Part shown: piece after piece, positions 32,991-46,400 of the stretch
How the letters are laid out: each line of letters opens with the position of its first letter
Position numbering within the stretch: position 1 is the first letter of the stretch
Assembly (NCBI GenBank): GCA_950097015.1
Contig: CATNEN010000009.1
Location: forward strand, 870,501 to 934,500
Direction: 5' to 3'
Source of the DNA: Macrostomum hystrix
Lineage: Eukaryota > Platyhelminthes > Macrostomidae
DNA: 64,000 bases
Translations under genes and position numbers: made by a program
Notes under the pieces: model-generated
The model's database searches: none
What the model saw: only the letters and a program-made list of their open reading frames with translations
Told to the model about the DNA's origin: nothing

Positions 32991-34445
32991 AAGGGGACAA
33001 GGGAGGTATGGGCAACATGGGAGTAGGGTGGAGAGAAATAGAAAACGCGAGATAGGGATAATCTTGCAAAAATTGGGAGATGGGGATAATTGAGGAGAAT
33101 GGGAGATTTGCGGGTTTAGAATAGGGTTTGGATAGCTGAGATAAATTGAGATGGGATATGAGCAAGCGACGACATAGTGATCAAACACACAAAGGGTTAG
33201 TGATTGACGTGAAGTTGTCAAAAGAGTTAGGTCTCAGGGTCACTGAGGCACAAAGGGCAGTTTGAGCAAAGAAACAAGAGGCACAAAGCCGCTAGCTGGT
33301 CAGATGTTTGTCAACTGGTTGGCGTGAGGCTGTTATATTAGTTTTTTTGCTTTCGTGTATTTCGCAGATTTTTATTTTGCCCGGCCGCCGACAGCGGGGA
33401 GACGGCGCGGAGCGGGCAGATCAAAGGAGGGTGGGCGGCTTCTGGCAACAACGACAAAGAAATGATGGCCCTGATACGAAAGTCACACGCCTGGGACAGG
33501 TGGCCGGATTTACAGCTTGAGACAGACAGCGGGTGGAGGCGGAGAACACCGAGACGGACACAGATTTACAATAATAGTAGCAGCAATAACACTAGTAATA
33601 TAGCTGATAATAGACAAACAAAAGGTACAGCAGCCAACGCAGGCGCAGAGAATCAAATTCATAAGAATAGCAGTATTAATTATTAGTATGATTATTATTA
33701 ATAGTCTTGCTTTGTGCGACAAGTACAGCGCGCTGCCAGAGAGACACAGGTGGGGGCGGGCAGCGGAATTTGCAGGAATTCTGCGCAATGCGATCCAGGT
33801 AAAAAAGGTGACAGCATATAAAATGTTCGGACTGGACACAAACTCACTTCGGCGTTGGGTAGCAACAATGATGAGGGAGGGAGCACAAAAGCTTGAGAAC
33901 ATTTGAGAAGAGCAAAGCACACGGTTAACAAGCAATAAGGGAGAGGCTGGGCGGCTGCGATATGCGACAATTGCAGCTGCTTTGCAATCTACACGAGGAT
34001 AACTGTGCAAAAAGTTTCAGGGATCTCACAGTGGATAGGTGCGGCCAGTTTTTTCCTCACTTGAGCTCCCTATTCATTTCCATGCCCCGCAGTTCGGGCG
34101 GGGCGCACTCTTGCGATTCAAAAAAGTCCATCTTCGGGCCAGGCCAGAGGCTCGCTTTTTTTTCAAGTGGCCTCTCTAAAGAAACAGAAGAAAAACGTCG
34201 CCTTCTAAAAGAAGAACAGATGAAGCCAGGCGCAGCTGGGACTGGGCAGGTTGATGAAGCATTGATGGCAGATGAAGCACACAAATAAAACAAACACGGA
34301 CACATAATGCACAGGGATGGGAAGGGCCAGTCACAATGGCTGCGGACTGAGCAGAGAGGACGGGCAGCTCAGAGTCACACACAGCAAAACGGGAGCGAGA
34401 GTTCTCGCTTAAGTCCTCATCCAAGAGCCACCGTAGCGGCGCCGG
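32991..34445. other. Region 3' of CNOT1; no gene seen
   Basis: Downstream of the CNOT1 stop on the minus strand, so it probably includes its 3' UTR. I did not find a convincing minus-strand AATAAA close to the stop. Confidence 0.4.
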
Positions 34446-37400
34446 TCACGGCGAGTTGATGGCCGACACCGGCGGCGGGCCGTTGGCCATCGGGTTGGGC
34501 GCGGCGACGGAGGCGGCCGCAGCCGAAGGAGTCGGGACGCCGCTGGCGACCGAGGAGGCAACAGAGGTGACGGCCGCGGAGGCGGCACCTGGCAGCGGCA
34601 TCGGCGGCGGCAGCCGGAAGCCGGGCACGCAGGAGCGGGCCACGGACTCCAGGAGCCTGCGAGGCGGCAGAGTGAAGGACGAAGCGGATTGCGAAATTGA
34701 AATAAACTTTTAAATAATCGAAGATAAATATTTACTGCGCGATATCATAATACGTGCAAGACAAGGAATAGAAGGCCCCAGGACAGTGAGAAGGATAGAA
34801 CTCAGGACAATGAGAAGGGTTGGACTCAGGAGAGGGAGAAGGATTGGACTCAGGACAATGAGAAGGATTGGACTCAGGACAGGGAAATCTGCAAAAAACA
34901 GGAAATCTCAAAGTCACAGTGCAACACCCACGCAGCTGCTTAAACTTCGGCCTTTCGATGTCAATCAGATTATGAAGGATGAGGATTAAAAAACCTGACA
35001 GCCGTGGAAGGGGATCGCACCAGATCCCGCGTGAATAATGACAGCATGTCCTTGCTGAGGTAGGGTGTGGCAAGATGTCACTACCGAGCTAAAGGATTAG
35101 GTGGATGGGAAAGTGGAGTAGCTATTTAAGCGCTCTCAGGTAATCCAGTTAGGATTCCCACTCAGAGTCCGCTCGCTTCAAGGAGTTGTCAAAGGAAAGC
35201 CGAGTCTCAGTTCTTTTGCGCAGGCACGCTTCCAAGACGTCGGTCGGGCTGGCGCAGGGGGGAGGTTCTCACAATTGTGTGGCGCATGAGACGATGACCA
35301 AGCAGGTTAATTAATCCGCGGAAGCCAATTAGCAGCAGCAGCTGACCTAGGAACTAATTTTAGAGTACAAGCTAGGACAAATGGATAAACGAGGGTCCAT
35401 CTAGACAAAAAGGCTGCATGGCTGAGCGCATTGCACCAGCCGCCCACCTACTCGCATGTGCTCAGAAATACCCTTGGAGCACATTGGAGCAGAATTCGTG
35501 GCAAATATGCAACAGGCGCCATCTTCCCAATTACTGCCGCCATTCCCGAGGCTATTATCCGAGTAGAAAGCTGAAAAAACACTGATGGGATTTCAGGGGA
35601 TCCCACCTGACCGACGAGCCATGGCTAGCGTAGAAAATAGCTTACGAGCTACACGGCTAAGCGGCCACCAACTTGGCAACAATGCCAGCTCAAACTTATT
35701 AGAGATGGCGGGCTGAGGCGAAAAGCAGACAGGCCTCAGCAGATGAAATGCAGCAACAAAAAACCCCAGCTCGCACAATTTCCTGCCGCTGAGCACATTG
35801 AATAGCAATATTAGCAATATTTACAGTTTTGTGGTTAATTGCTCACAGGGGACAGTATAAACAATGCAGGCCACCGAAATTGCTGCTCAACATTATAATA
35901 AAGCAAGCTGAGCCCGTCACCCGTCAGCTGCCGGATTCCAGACAGCTGGGATCGAAGTTATCCCCAGTTTATTATCCCATTGTCATGGACCTGGGATATG
36001 GGATGTGACGGCAATCTCGTAGTCTCGAGAATCAAGGCGATAATTAGAAGCTAGCGAACACAAATATCTAGTCACATGCGACCTTAATTAACCCATAACA
36101 TTGACAGCTAACACAGATGAGCAATTTAGACTCACTTTTCAATGTGCGGCGAGCAGCGCACGAACTCGTGATCCCAGAACCGGTAACTGGGATTCTTCAG
36201 CAGCTCCGTGAAGGTCAGCAGCAGGCCCCAAGGATGCGGCCGGTTTACAATCAGGCGCTCCAGCAGCACCCTGCAAAGATGGCGGACAGGTGGAGAAGGA
36301 CACTGAACTTAGTTGCGCCCAGATACGTAGCCGTCATTTACATACGGTTAATCACAGGTTTTGAGTACACCAAACCAATGACAGTTTATCCCTGTCTCTG
36401 AGTACACCAATTCAATGACAGTTTATCCCTGTCTCTGAGTACACCAATTCAATGACAGTTTATCCCTGTCTCTGAGTACACAAATTCAATGACAGTTTAT
36501 CCCTGTCTCTGAGTACACAAATTCAATGACAGTTTATCCCTGTCTCTGAGTACACAAATTCAATGACAGTTTATCCCTGTCTCTGAGTACACCAATTCAA
36601 TGACAGTTTATCCCTGTCTCTGAGTACACCAATTCAATGACAGTTTATCCCAGTCTCTGAGTACACAAATTCAATGACAGTTTATAACAGTCTCTGAGTA
36701 CACCAATTCAATGATAGTTTATCCCTGTCTCTGAGTACACCAATTTAATGACAGTTTATCCCTGTCTCTGAGTACACAAATTCAATGACAGTTTATAACA
36801 GTCTCTGAGTACACCAATTCAATGACAGTTTATCCCTGTCTCTGAGTACACAAATTCAATGACAGTTTATAACAGTCTCTGAGTACACCAATTCAATGAC
36901 AGTTTATCCCTGTCTCTGAGTACACAAATTCAATGACAGTTTATAACAGTCTCTGAGTACACCAATTCAATGACAGTTTATCCCAGTCTCTAAGTACACA
37001 AATCTCATGAAAATTAGCCTTAGGCCTTACCTGGTGATCTGCTCCTTGATCTGCTCATTGTTGCTTTCGCGGAAGAAGAAGAGCAAGATTTGGTTAAAGT
37101 AGAAGGTGTGCGAGTTCGGATAGCGCAGCTGGTTGGCCATGGCGTTGAGCAGGAGGTAGCGGCCCTCAGTGCAGCAGAGCATGACCAGAGCCTGCAGAGT
37201 CTCAGTCTCAACGCAGTGAGTCATGTTGTAGGGCTGCAGCGAGTTGCCGCTCTCGTTGATGCGTTTGACAGCCCGCCGGCCGACGTACAGCACCAGGGCG
37301 TTGGTCAGCTCGATGTGGTAGCGCCGGCCCTCCTCGCCGTCATCAGCCCGGATGCGGCTCTGCACATCGGTGAGGAACTGCACCGGCTTGCGGGTGGCCA

Positions 37401-40400
37401 GATAGCCGTCCACTTCCTCGCGCAGCTTGGCGGGGATGTTGGTCTCCAGGCCAGCGAAGGAGCCGCGCGGCTCCACCTGCATCTCCGGCAGGGCGAGGCA
37501 CTGCGAGGCCGGGCTCTGGATGGGGTCCAGCAGCTGGACGAACTTCGGGAAGGCCGACAGAATGAGATTGCGCAGCTGGATGCAGTTGGCAGGGATCACG
37601 TCGCACAGGGCATGGTGGTACTCGCTGATAAAGTCGGGAAAGTCGTGCAGCAGCACCAGGATGAGGCGCAGGGTGCCGCGGTACAGCAGGTGCACAGTCT
37701 TGATAAAGTTGGCGCTGGCCAAGAAGGGCGCAATGAACTTCAGCAAGTCAACCAGCAGCTGGGCGTACATGGACCAGGCGGCCGGAGTGCTCAGGTATTT
37801 GGACAGTACGGACCGGTGCGAGATGCACTCCACCTGTGTGCGGTCAGAGTAACATTTAGTCAGCGAAGCTGAAGCTGAAGGACTCAAGCTGTCTGAGAAA
37901 TGTTTAAAAAATCTGACTCGAATGACAGAGCTTGCGGAGCTGCTAATTGCTGTGTTTGGGCATTGCTTAGGGAGCCATAATTTGCAGGTAAAAGTGTGGG
38001 CCCACAATGTACCCAATCAGGGATTCCCAACTCGATCGTCAGCCCACAGGGTACAAAATAAATCTGAGATTTCAAACTCAATCGTGATCCCAAAAGCACC
38101 TAAACCGGTGATTCTCCAGCTACTCACCCAGCTGTAGGTGAAGGATGGCGCCTTGGCGGGTCGCACAATGTGCAGCGCATTGGCGAAGGCTGCCAGCATG
38201 GGTACAGTCAGTGAGGCCAGAGCGCTGGTCTGAGGACTGTCGGCATCGGCGGGCCCCGGGCAGAGCAGCTCGCTGAACAGCAGGACGAAGATGCGCTGGA
38301 ACGGCATGGGATGGAATCGGTCGGACCGGATGTCCTGCTCCTGCAGCAGCGTGCCGGAGATGATGCCGAGGATCTTGTTCAGCAGGTTTATCTTTGTGCT
38401 GGCGTTGAACTCGCGCTCCCGCTGAGTGTCGGAGGCAGCAGCGGCGGCGGCCTGCTCTCCGCTGTGCTTCACCATCACGGCAATCAGGCGGATGTAAGCG
38501 TCCAGTTCTTGGTAGCAGCTGACGCGGTTGCTGAGCACCTCTTGGCCGGACTTAAGCAGGGCACGGAAGCAGTGCTCCATCACATAGTCAGTTGTAAGGC
38601 GGAAGAATCTGAGGATTAGATTAAAGCGGCTTTGCTTTAATTATGCGTTATGCTATGCGATCTTAAAAGTGCAATACAATGGGAGTGCTTGAATGATGCA
38701 TGAAGGCTTTGAGATGAACCTGTGAGCAATGATCCAGCAAGTCTCACCTGGTGATGATATCGTCAGTCTTCAGGATGCCAAACTGCGTCATCTCCTTGAC
38801 GAAAGTATTGAACCCACGCTGATCCACCACCCGCTGGGCATTGTACAAGAGGTACCATCTCTTCATGAGGCTCTCGCTGGCCTCCTGCAGCCAGTGGGGA
38901 TCGTCAAACTCCCTGGCCTGCGAGCAGCCGCTGTACAGGTAAGTGGTGGCGGGCTGCTGATGGGCCTCAAGCAGGCCAAAGTCCAACAGGCCGCGCACCT
39001 GGTGGCAGACGCGGACAAACTCAGGTGGCACGTGGCCAGCCGGTGATTTCTCGATGAGATGGGTGAGCACGGCAATTGTGCCAGTGAGGTCGCATTCGTT
39101 GAGCACAGTCTGCTCGCGACTATCGCTGAGCACCAGGGCGTGGAACAGGTCCATGACGAAGCGGAGTGCGCGCAGGTTGCTCTGGCGAATCTGCTTGGCA
39201 AGGTGAGAGTCCACAGCCTGCAGGCTGACGATGTGAATCTTCAGCAGCTCAATGAAGGCGTCGCTGTTCCACTTGTGCGGCTCAGGCATGTCAGTCCAGA
39301 TCTGAGTGACCACGTGACTCATGCAGCTGGAGTAGCCCAGGCCGCTGAGTTTGGGCTGGTACATAAGCCGCAGCACCACAGTGTGCGCCTCCTTGTAGCG
39401 CTCCAGCACCTCCTGTGGAAAGTGCGCCTGCATCGCCTGCCGGCGAAACGTCTGGAACAGCGACTGGACTGCCGCCTTTACAACATCGCTGGCGCAGGCG
39501 TCATTAGCGGTAGCCTTGGCAACCTGAGCGCGCTCAACTAGCACGCGAAGGCGCTGCACGAGCTGGCCGCTGTCGCCGATGCCGGAGCCAGCGGCAGCAG
39601 CAGCCGTTGAAGTCGGCGGCTGGGCCACGCTGGGCGAGTTGGCGATGTACTGTGACTGGCGCTCGACTTCGGCCACGATGGTGTCAAAAAGCTGCGCAAC
39701 CTCGTTGCGGTGCTGCGGCTGGGGCGCGGCCTGCGCCGTCGGCTGCGGCTGTGGCTGGGCCGGCTGCTGCGCGGTCATCGGAGGCATTGGCGGCGGCACG
39801 GCTGGAGGAGCATCGCTAGCAAAGCCGGGCACGCAGTTGGCGTACTCGGAGTAAACAGCCAGGCTGACCAGAGAAGGCGGGCCAACAGACTTGCGCAGCA
39901 TTGGCGGCATGGAATCATTCTGGTAGGCCATCTGCTGCGGGTCAAAGTAGCGCCTGCCTTCCTGGCGGGCCTGGATGCGGAGCCGGTAATCATTCTCTAG
40001 AGTGACATCTACCTGGATTAGGGCCTTTTCAACGCACATTTTCTGGATGTATGCCGTGCCCAGCTCGAAATTCTCGCTGGCGATGACACGGGCGGCCTCC
40101 TCGATCATCTCCCTCTGCTGGTTGTTGGGCGAGTTGAGCACCTGCAAGAACTGCTGCTTGAGCTTGGTCTCCATGTTGATGCTGAGGGCCTCACGGCAGG
40201 TGATAAGGGCCATTCCGGCGGTGAGGCAGCGGGTCATGTTGTGAGCGGCGGTGCGCAGGTGCCCCTCGTCGTCGTCAAGTGCGAAGTCCTTGCGCACGAC
40301 GCCCTCCACGGTGCCGAGGACGATGCGGACGCAGCGCTGGGACACGGGCTCGAGCAGCTCGCCGACTGTGACCTCCAGGGTCTGGCGGATGGGGGCAGCA

Positions 40401-43400
40401 AGCCCAGGGTGAGTCTGCAGCAGCAGCAGGGCCGGATTCACAGTGAAGAAGGCGCTGAGAGGCCGGCTGGTGTCGATGTCGGTCCACTTGAAGCGCGGCA
40501 TAGGATGCATGCCGCCCTGCTGGTGAATGAGCTGCATGGCAGATGGATCAATGTGCATCGGCGGTGGCAGCTGCTGCTGCTGCAGCGATGGTTGCTGCGG
40601 CGGCGGTAACGGCTGTGATGGCTCGAACTCTTCAGCCGGAGCGGTCATTCTGGGCGGCAGCTGCTGGTCGTGCTCAGCAACGGCGGTTGTGGTGGCAGCT
40701 AAGCCGCGGGCGCCGACAGTAGTGCCGCGAATGAGGCAGTTCTCAACTTCAATCTGGCGAATCCGGTCGCTGTCGCGCAGGTAATAGGCCGGTTCCAGCT
40801 GGTCGAAGTTAACGTCAAGCTTTCTGCATAGAATTTCAACTTCGAATTTCAGCGAGTTCTTCACCGCCTTGTCCATGTGCAACTCTTTGAGTACGCGCAC
40901 AATGCCCATGGTCCAGGGGCTGGGCGGCCTGAACACAGGGCTGGCTGAGCAGGCCTCCAAGGTGCGCGCAACAAACGGCACAGCATAGTGCATTTCCACT
41001 TGGCCCTTGCAGTAGGCCTCAAGCAGCAGGCCCTTCAGGTCCATATCGTCGTACAGGATGGGCCGGTTCTTGGCGAGGGTCAGCAGGCCCAGGAAGTGGC
41101 CGATGTTCTTCAGCAGCGATCGGTCATTATAGTCGTTGAGATCCGGGCGCATGTTCTGAAGCAGGGCTCGGATGCTGCGGAATGTCTGCTGCAGTACTAT
41201 CTCACGCAGGCGAGGTACATTCAGCGCGTCCATGAGGTCTACGAACAGCTGGTGGTAGTTGGGCTCTGTGGTGACCCGCTTCATGACCAAGTACTGGCCA
41301 AGCCAGGGCATGAACTCATCAGGCACAGCCCGGCGCAGCTCCTCGGACTTGGAGCCTAAGTTCAGCTTGCTCAGGTTGTTGAAGATGAAAAACACAGCGT
41401 CCTGCACGCTCTCTGGCGGCGTGGCCGCCTCCTCAATGATATCGCCGTCGCCAGCTCGGCGAATCTGGGATTCGGTATCGCCGCCTGGCAGAGATCTGGC
41501 GGCCAGCTGGATGCCAATCTGCAGATCCTTGGGAAACTTGGCAAAGTTGTTGCAGGCCAGCAGATGGGCCGCAACCTGGCGATAGTTGGCCAGGCTGGTC
41601 TTGCACCTGCGGAGATCAGGTGATGGCAGCTCCACAATTGTTAATTAGCCCGCAGAGTTAAAAGAATTTAGAGATAGATTTTCGGAGCAGCGAGGAGCCT
41701 TTTTTCCTGATCTCTTCGGGAATAATAAAGTTAACAGATTGTGGATTATGGAGGCTGCGAAAACGTTTGTCCCAGATAGCCCTCTCCCGCATACTACTAA
41801 AAGTTCACGAGCATACAGACTTAGTCATCCTGTGGATCATAGCAACAGGCTGTACTGTGGGTCATAGCAATACCCAGATGTAGTCATTTTGTGAGTCATT
41901 GTTAAATCCGTATTTGGTCATTCTATGAGTCAATTTTACTCCATGATTAGGTAATTCTGCGAGTCATGGTAACTCCAAATTTGGTCAAGATTCTAATTAA
42001 GAAGTTGTTACAGCTCATTAAACTTATAACTGTGTGGGTCATTGAAACACCCATCCCGTGGTTCCTAGCCATGGTTTTTAGTTTCTAGCCCTAGCCTAGA
42101 CAAAGGTACAGTCGTCAAAAGTGAAGGTTTTGCATACAAACCGTTTAGTGAAAAAATCCCACGACTGATCCCTGACTAAAAAGCTTTAGAAACACACCTT
42201 AGGAGGATGTCCACGCCAAAGTTGAAGAATGTCTGGTCGGCCTCTGTCTCGATGGGCCGGGTGACGCACAGGCTGAGCAGGCGAAGGAAGAAGGCCAGCA
42301 CCTGATGCGATGTGAGCTGAAAGCCCAGGGCGATCACCTGGCCGAACAACTCGGCCATGATGGCGCGCTGCTTAGGCGGGAAGCTGGTAGGTATGTGGTT
42401 GAACTCGTCAACCAGCACGCGAAGGAAATAGTTGCATAGCGGCTTCTCCTTGGGTTCTCGCAGCATGAGGAACACCTCCTCAGAGGTGATGGTGCCGCTG
42501 AACAGGCTCTTCATCATCATGTTGATGCGCTCGTCCAGCTCCGGAGGACTTGGCGCTGTCAGCTCTGACGGCAGACCGGCGTTAGCCGAGAATCTGCCAG
42601 CAGGCATCGGCGGCTGCATTCCTGACTGATGATGATGCAGCGACATCGGCATCGGCGGCTGCGATGCCTGCGGCGGTGGGAGGCCGAGCCCAGCGGGCGA
42701 GCCCATGGGAATAGCCGGCAACGGGATCTTGTGCTTCGGTGTGGCCAGGCCAGGCTGTTGCTGCTGCTGTGGTACAAAGCTGGGCAGCTGGCCAGCTAGA
42801 CTCTGCTTCATCATGGCGGAGGCTGGCGACATCTGAAGGCCTGCGGGTATTTTGGGCGCGGATGCTTGGGTTTAGAAGCGAATTGAGGTGGATGTTGGGA
42901 AGCCTATGGAGTTAATGACAAGCAATCCAATCTTGCACAAAACTACTATCAGTAGCCACTATCGCCACTGCACACTCACTAGCCAACTGCGAGCTGATGC
43001 TGGGTATCGGGCCGAGCATTGCGGCTGCTGTGGTCGCCTTGGCAAACTGAGGCTGCTGCTGCTGCTGAGGTGGCGGAGGCGCCGGTGGAGGCTGTGGCGC
43101 CTGCTGCTGCGGCAGGTCCCTGGTGATTTGGACGTATCTGGCAAAGCTGAGCTTCATGCCAGCCAGCTCGGCTACAGTCTCGGGCGACAATCCGCCGCCG
43201 GGCACGGACGCGTGCCGCCGCTCCAGGCACTGAAGGATAATCTTGATGAAGACGACGTCAACCTGAGCCGCTCGGAGCTGATCGGCCGGGTCTTCTTTGC
43301 CAACCATGCGGCCGGCCCGGGTAGCAAGGAACTTAAGCGCGGCCTGGGCGAACTGGTCGCCATACTCAACCAGCCGGTCAGTCAGCCATGCGTCCAGCTT

Positions 43401-46400
43401 GATGATTTCCCGCTTGGCTGCCAGGCATGCCAGGCTCAGGCTGAACAGGTGATTGTGCGACTTCAGGACCCAGGCGAGTGTGTCCATTCCCGGGTTGCTA
43501 GGCAGGGTGCCAATAACAACGTCTAGGGCGCGATTAGCTCGGTATCCCTCGCCCAGGACGCCTTCGCCGTCGGAGACCCAGTCGACCAGGGCGTGCATGA
43601 TGATTGGCTTCACTTGCATGTAGTTCCACGCATAGCTTAGCACCTGGCAACGGTTGGGGTGGCGTCAGAGATTGCACAGCAACCAGCATAGAAACGTTAA
43701 GATAAATTTACGTTTCCGTTAAAAGATAAATAAGGCCTCAATCTGAGGATCTTGGAGATTTGGGGAAAGGCCACAATCTGAGGATCTTGGAGAGTTGGGG
43801 AAAGGCCACAATCTGAGGATCTTGGAGAGTTGGGGAAAGGCCACAATCTGAGGATCTTGGAGAGTTGGGGAAAGGCCACAATCTGAGGATCTGAATAATA
43901 TATTTAGGGAAAGACACCATCCTTAAGGATTGTTGGAGTGAGGATATAGTATGAGCACTAGAGTTTCAAGCTTGACAAGGATCTGTGGGAATTTGCAGTA
44001 ACATACTGATAAGGAGTTTGATAATTAACCGAAAATGACCAGTATGACTTACAAAAGCGACGCTAGAATGGTTGGACAGCAGAATGCAGATGAGGCAGTG
44101 CAGTAGCTCTTGCTTTAGAATGCCCATAGACTCGTGGGCTTGCAGCAGGCACATCATAAGCAGATCTGGACAGGCCTTCACTGGATAATCGAAGAGTTCT
44201 CGGACCTCAGTGTAGAAGCCCTGCTCAGCCAGATTCATCAGTGCGTCGATGAGGTCGAGGTTGCGCCAAGTCTGGGCGCCGCGCAGGTCGTCCTCAGGCG
44301 TCGCAACCTTCAGCCGACCAACGTCAGCCTGTCTGCAGCGGAAGTAGGCCAAGCAGAAGATATCCGGGTGGTTTATGCAATAGCGCAGGAAGGACAGCTG
44401 ACCCTGGGCGTTGCTCCAGAGCCGGTAGAAGGTCTCGATCGGCAGGTCGCTGCTGGGGCCCTGGCCGCCATTGGCTAGGAACTTGCGCAGCAGCTCAAAG
44501 GCTCGCTTGGATTTCACCTGAGACAGTAAGATGAGTTGGGGATAAACTTTCTGCCAATCAGAACTTAAATTAATTATGCTTACAGACCAGCGAACTGTTT
44601 TGGATTACACTGCCTGGAGATCTACATGGTAACTCAAGCAAGAATGCAATATTGCAATGCAATCGCAGCCAGCAGCTCACCTCAAAGCCTGGGTGGTCCA
44701 GCTCGGGTACCACACTGCGAAACTGCAGGCCAGGATTGAGCTCTCGCACAGCCACCAGGAAATGTTCAACATTCCAGGAGTCCGCCGGCTGCTCCAGTTT
44801 CCAGCTAGCGGAGCTGGAGGCGCCGGGACCGTGCAGGGCGATCTGGTCACTGGCACCGCCCTCGCAGGTGCGCATGAACATGGAGATGCAGCGCGCCACC
44901 GCGGCTGGGGTGATGTCGCGCACGCCGAACTCCGTGAGAGTCTGCCGCATCTCGTCCAGCGTGGCAGTGCAGCCGTAGCCCAGCTCTTCTAGCAGCTCAG
45001 CCAGGCTGCTGTCAACCTGCTGACTGGACTGCAGCGCCGAGTTTGAGCTCACGACCATCTGCTGAAGGCTGGTTGGCTCGCGGAAGGCCTTGGACATCGG
45101 CAAGTCTTCGGTCTCGGCGTACAGTAGAGGCGCCAGGACCACTGGTACTCTCTGCTTGGGGAAGTCTTTGCGCAGCACGCGAAGGAAGGCTTCGATGAGG
45201 TCCTGGCTGGCGCCAAACCTATGCGGCTCCTCACGCAGCTTGGTGAGGATGAGGTGCACCATTTCGATGCTCATGTCTTGCAGGCCGGCGACACCGCCTC
45301 CGCCGCCAACGCCGCCGACACCGTCGTGACCACCCGCGCCAGCATCGGCGTCAACGTAGGTGGCCAGGAGGTCGGGGAGCTTGGACCGGAGCCAGGCCTG
45401 GGCGCCTTCGCGCGTCTCAATGCGCAGGGAGGACAGCAAAGCCAGGCCGAGTGTGACTTCTTGCACCCGGCTGAGCTTGAGGGTGCGGCTGACCTGCGGC
45501 AGGAGACTTGGGCCGGGCCGAAGGCTCTTCTGAGACGCAAAAGGATGATCGAGCGCATAGCAGATAAGGGTGACGAAGTTGGGCTTAGCAAACAGGCTGT
45601 TCATCTCCTGGATGAGCAGCTGGGTCTGGTGATAGTCTTTTACAGAGCCCCTGGCATCGTGCGGCGCGCCAGAGAAGTCGATGGCTGAGAACAGGCACCT
45701 GTATAGATGACGCTCGGCCTCGAAGCCATGTTGATTGACCAGCTGTTGTGGATTGGGAATGGATGGAGATAAATAAATGCACAATCTGCCTAACATAATA
45801 CTGTCTTTTATGGTTGTTGCTGCCATTTTTGCAATTATACTGAGGATTCCATGTATATATAGGCATTAGTATTTTATTGGACATTTGTTTCTGTGACTTT
45901 TATATAGTTTCAAGAGTAGTATTAGTGTTGATTGATGAGCTGTTTAGTTGTGAAGAAAGTGTAGAAAATACCTCAATAAGATTTTTTAAATAATAAATGC
46001 TATAAAAAGCTTCTAACATCTGATTTATGTGCATAAGTTACTTTAAGGAAATTTAGGAATTCCCATAAGAAATTAAGGCAAATAATTTAACCTAAATTTG
46101 CTCTTTTTAACTCAGACTTTAATCTTGAGACTTTGTGTTGCTACAATATTATCCACAATTTTATAAAAATTAGCTGTTATCACTCTGCTTTTTCTTGATT
46201 CTAACACCATCAAGCATTTTAATCAGCTTAAATCAAACTTCCCAAAGTTCTTTACACTTTAAAGTTCTTTGTCTATCAAATATAAAGCATTTCTCTTTGA
46301 TAAGAGGTTTTTGTAGCTGAACTTGTAAATTTCCTTATTGGCTATATTACCAATGGCTATAGATGAGAAAGACAAGCTGGCACTCTAAATCCATTCTGTT

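Noticed and set aside
37090-41600. Plus-strand frames up to 260 residues opposite CNOT1
   Set aside because: Antisense shadows of GC-rich CNOT1 exons.
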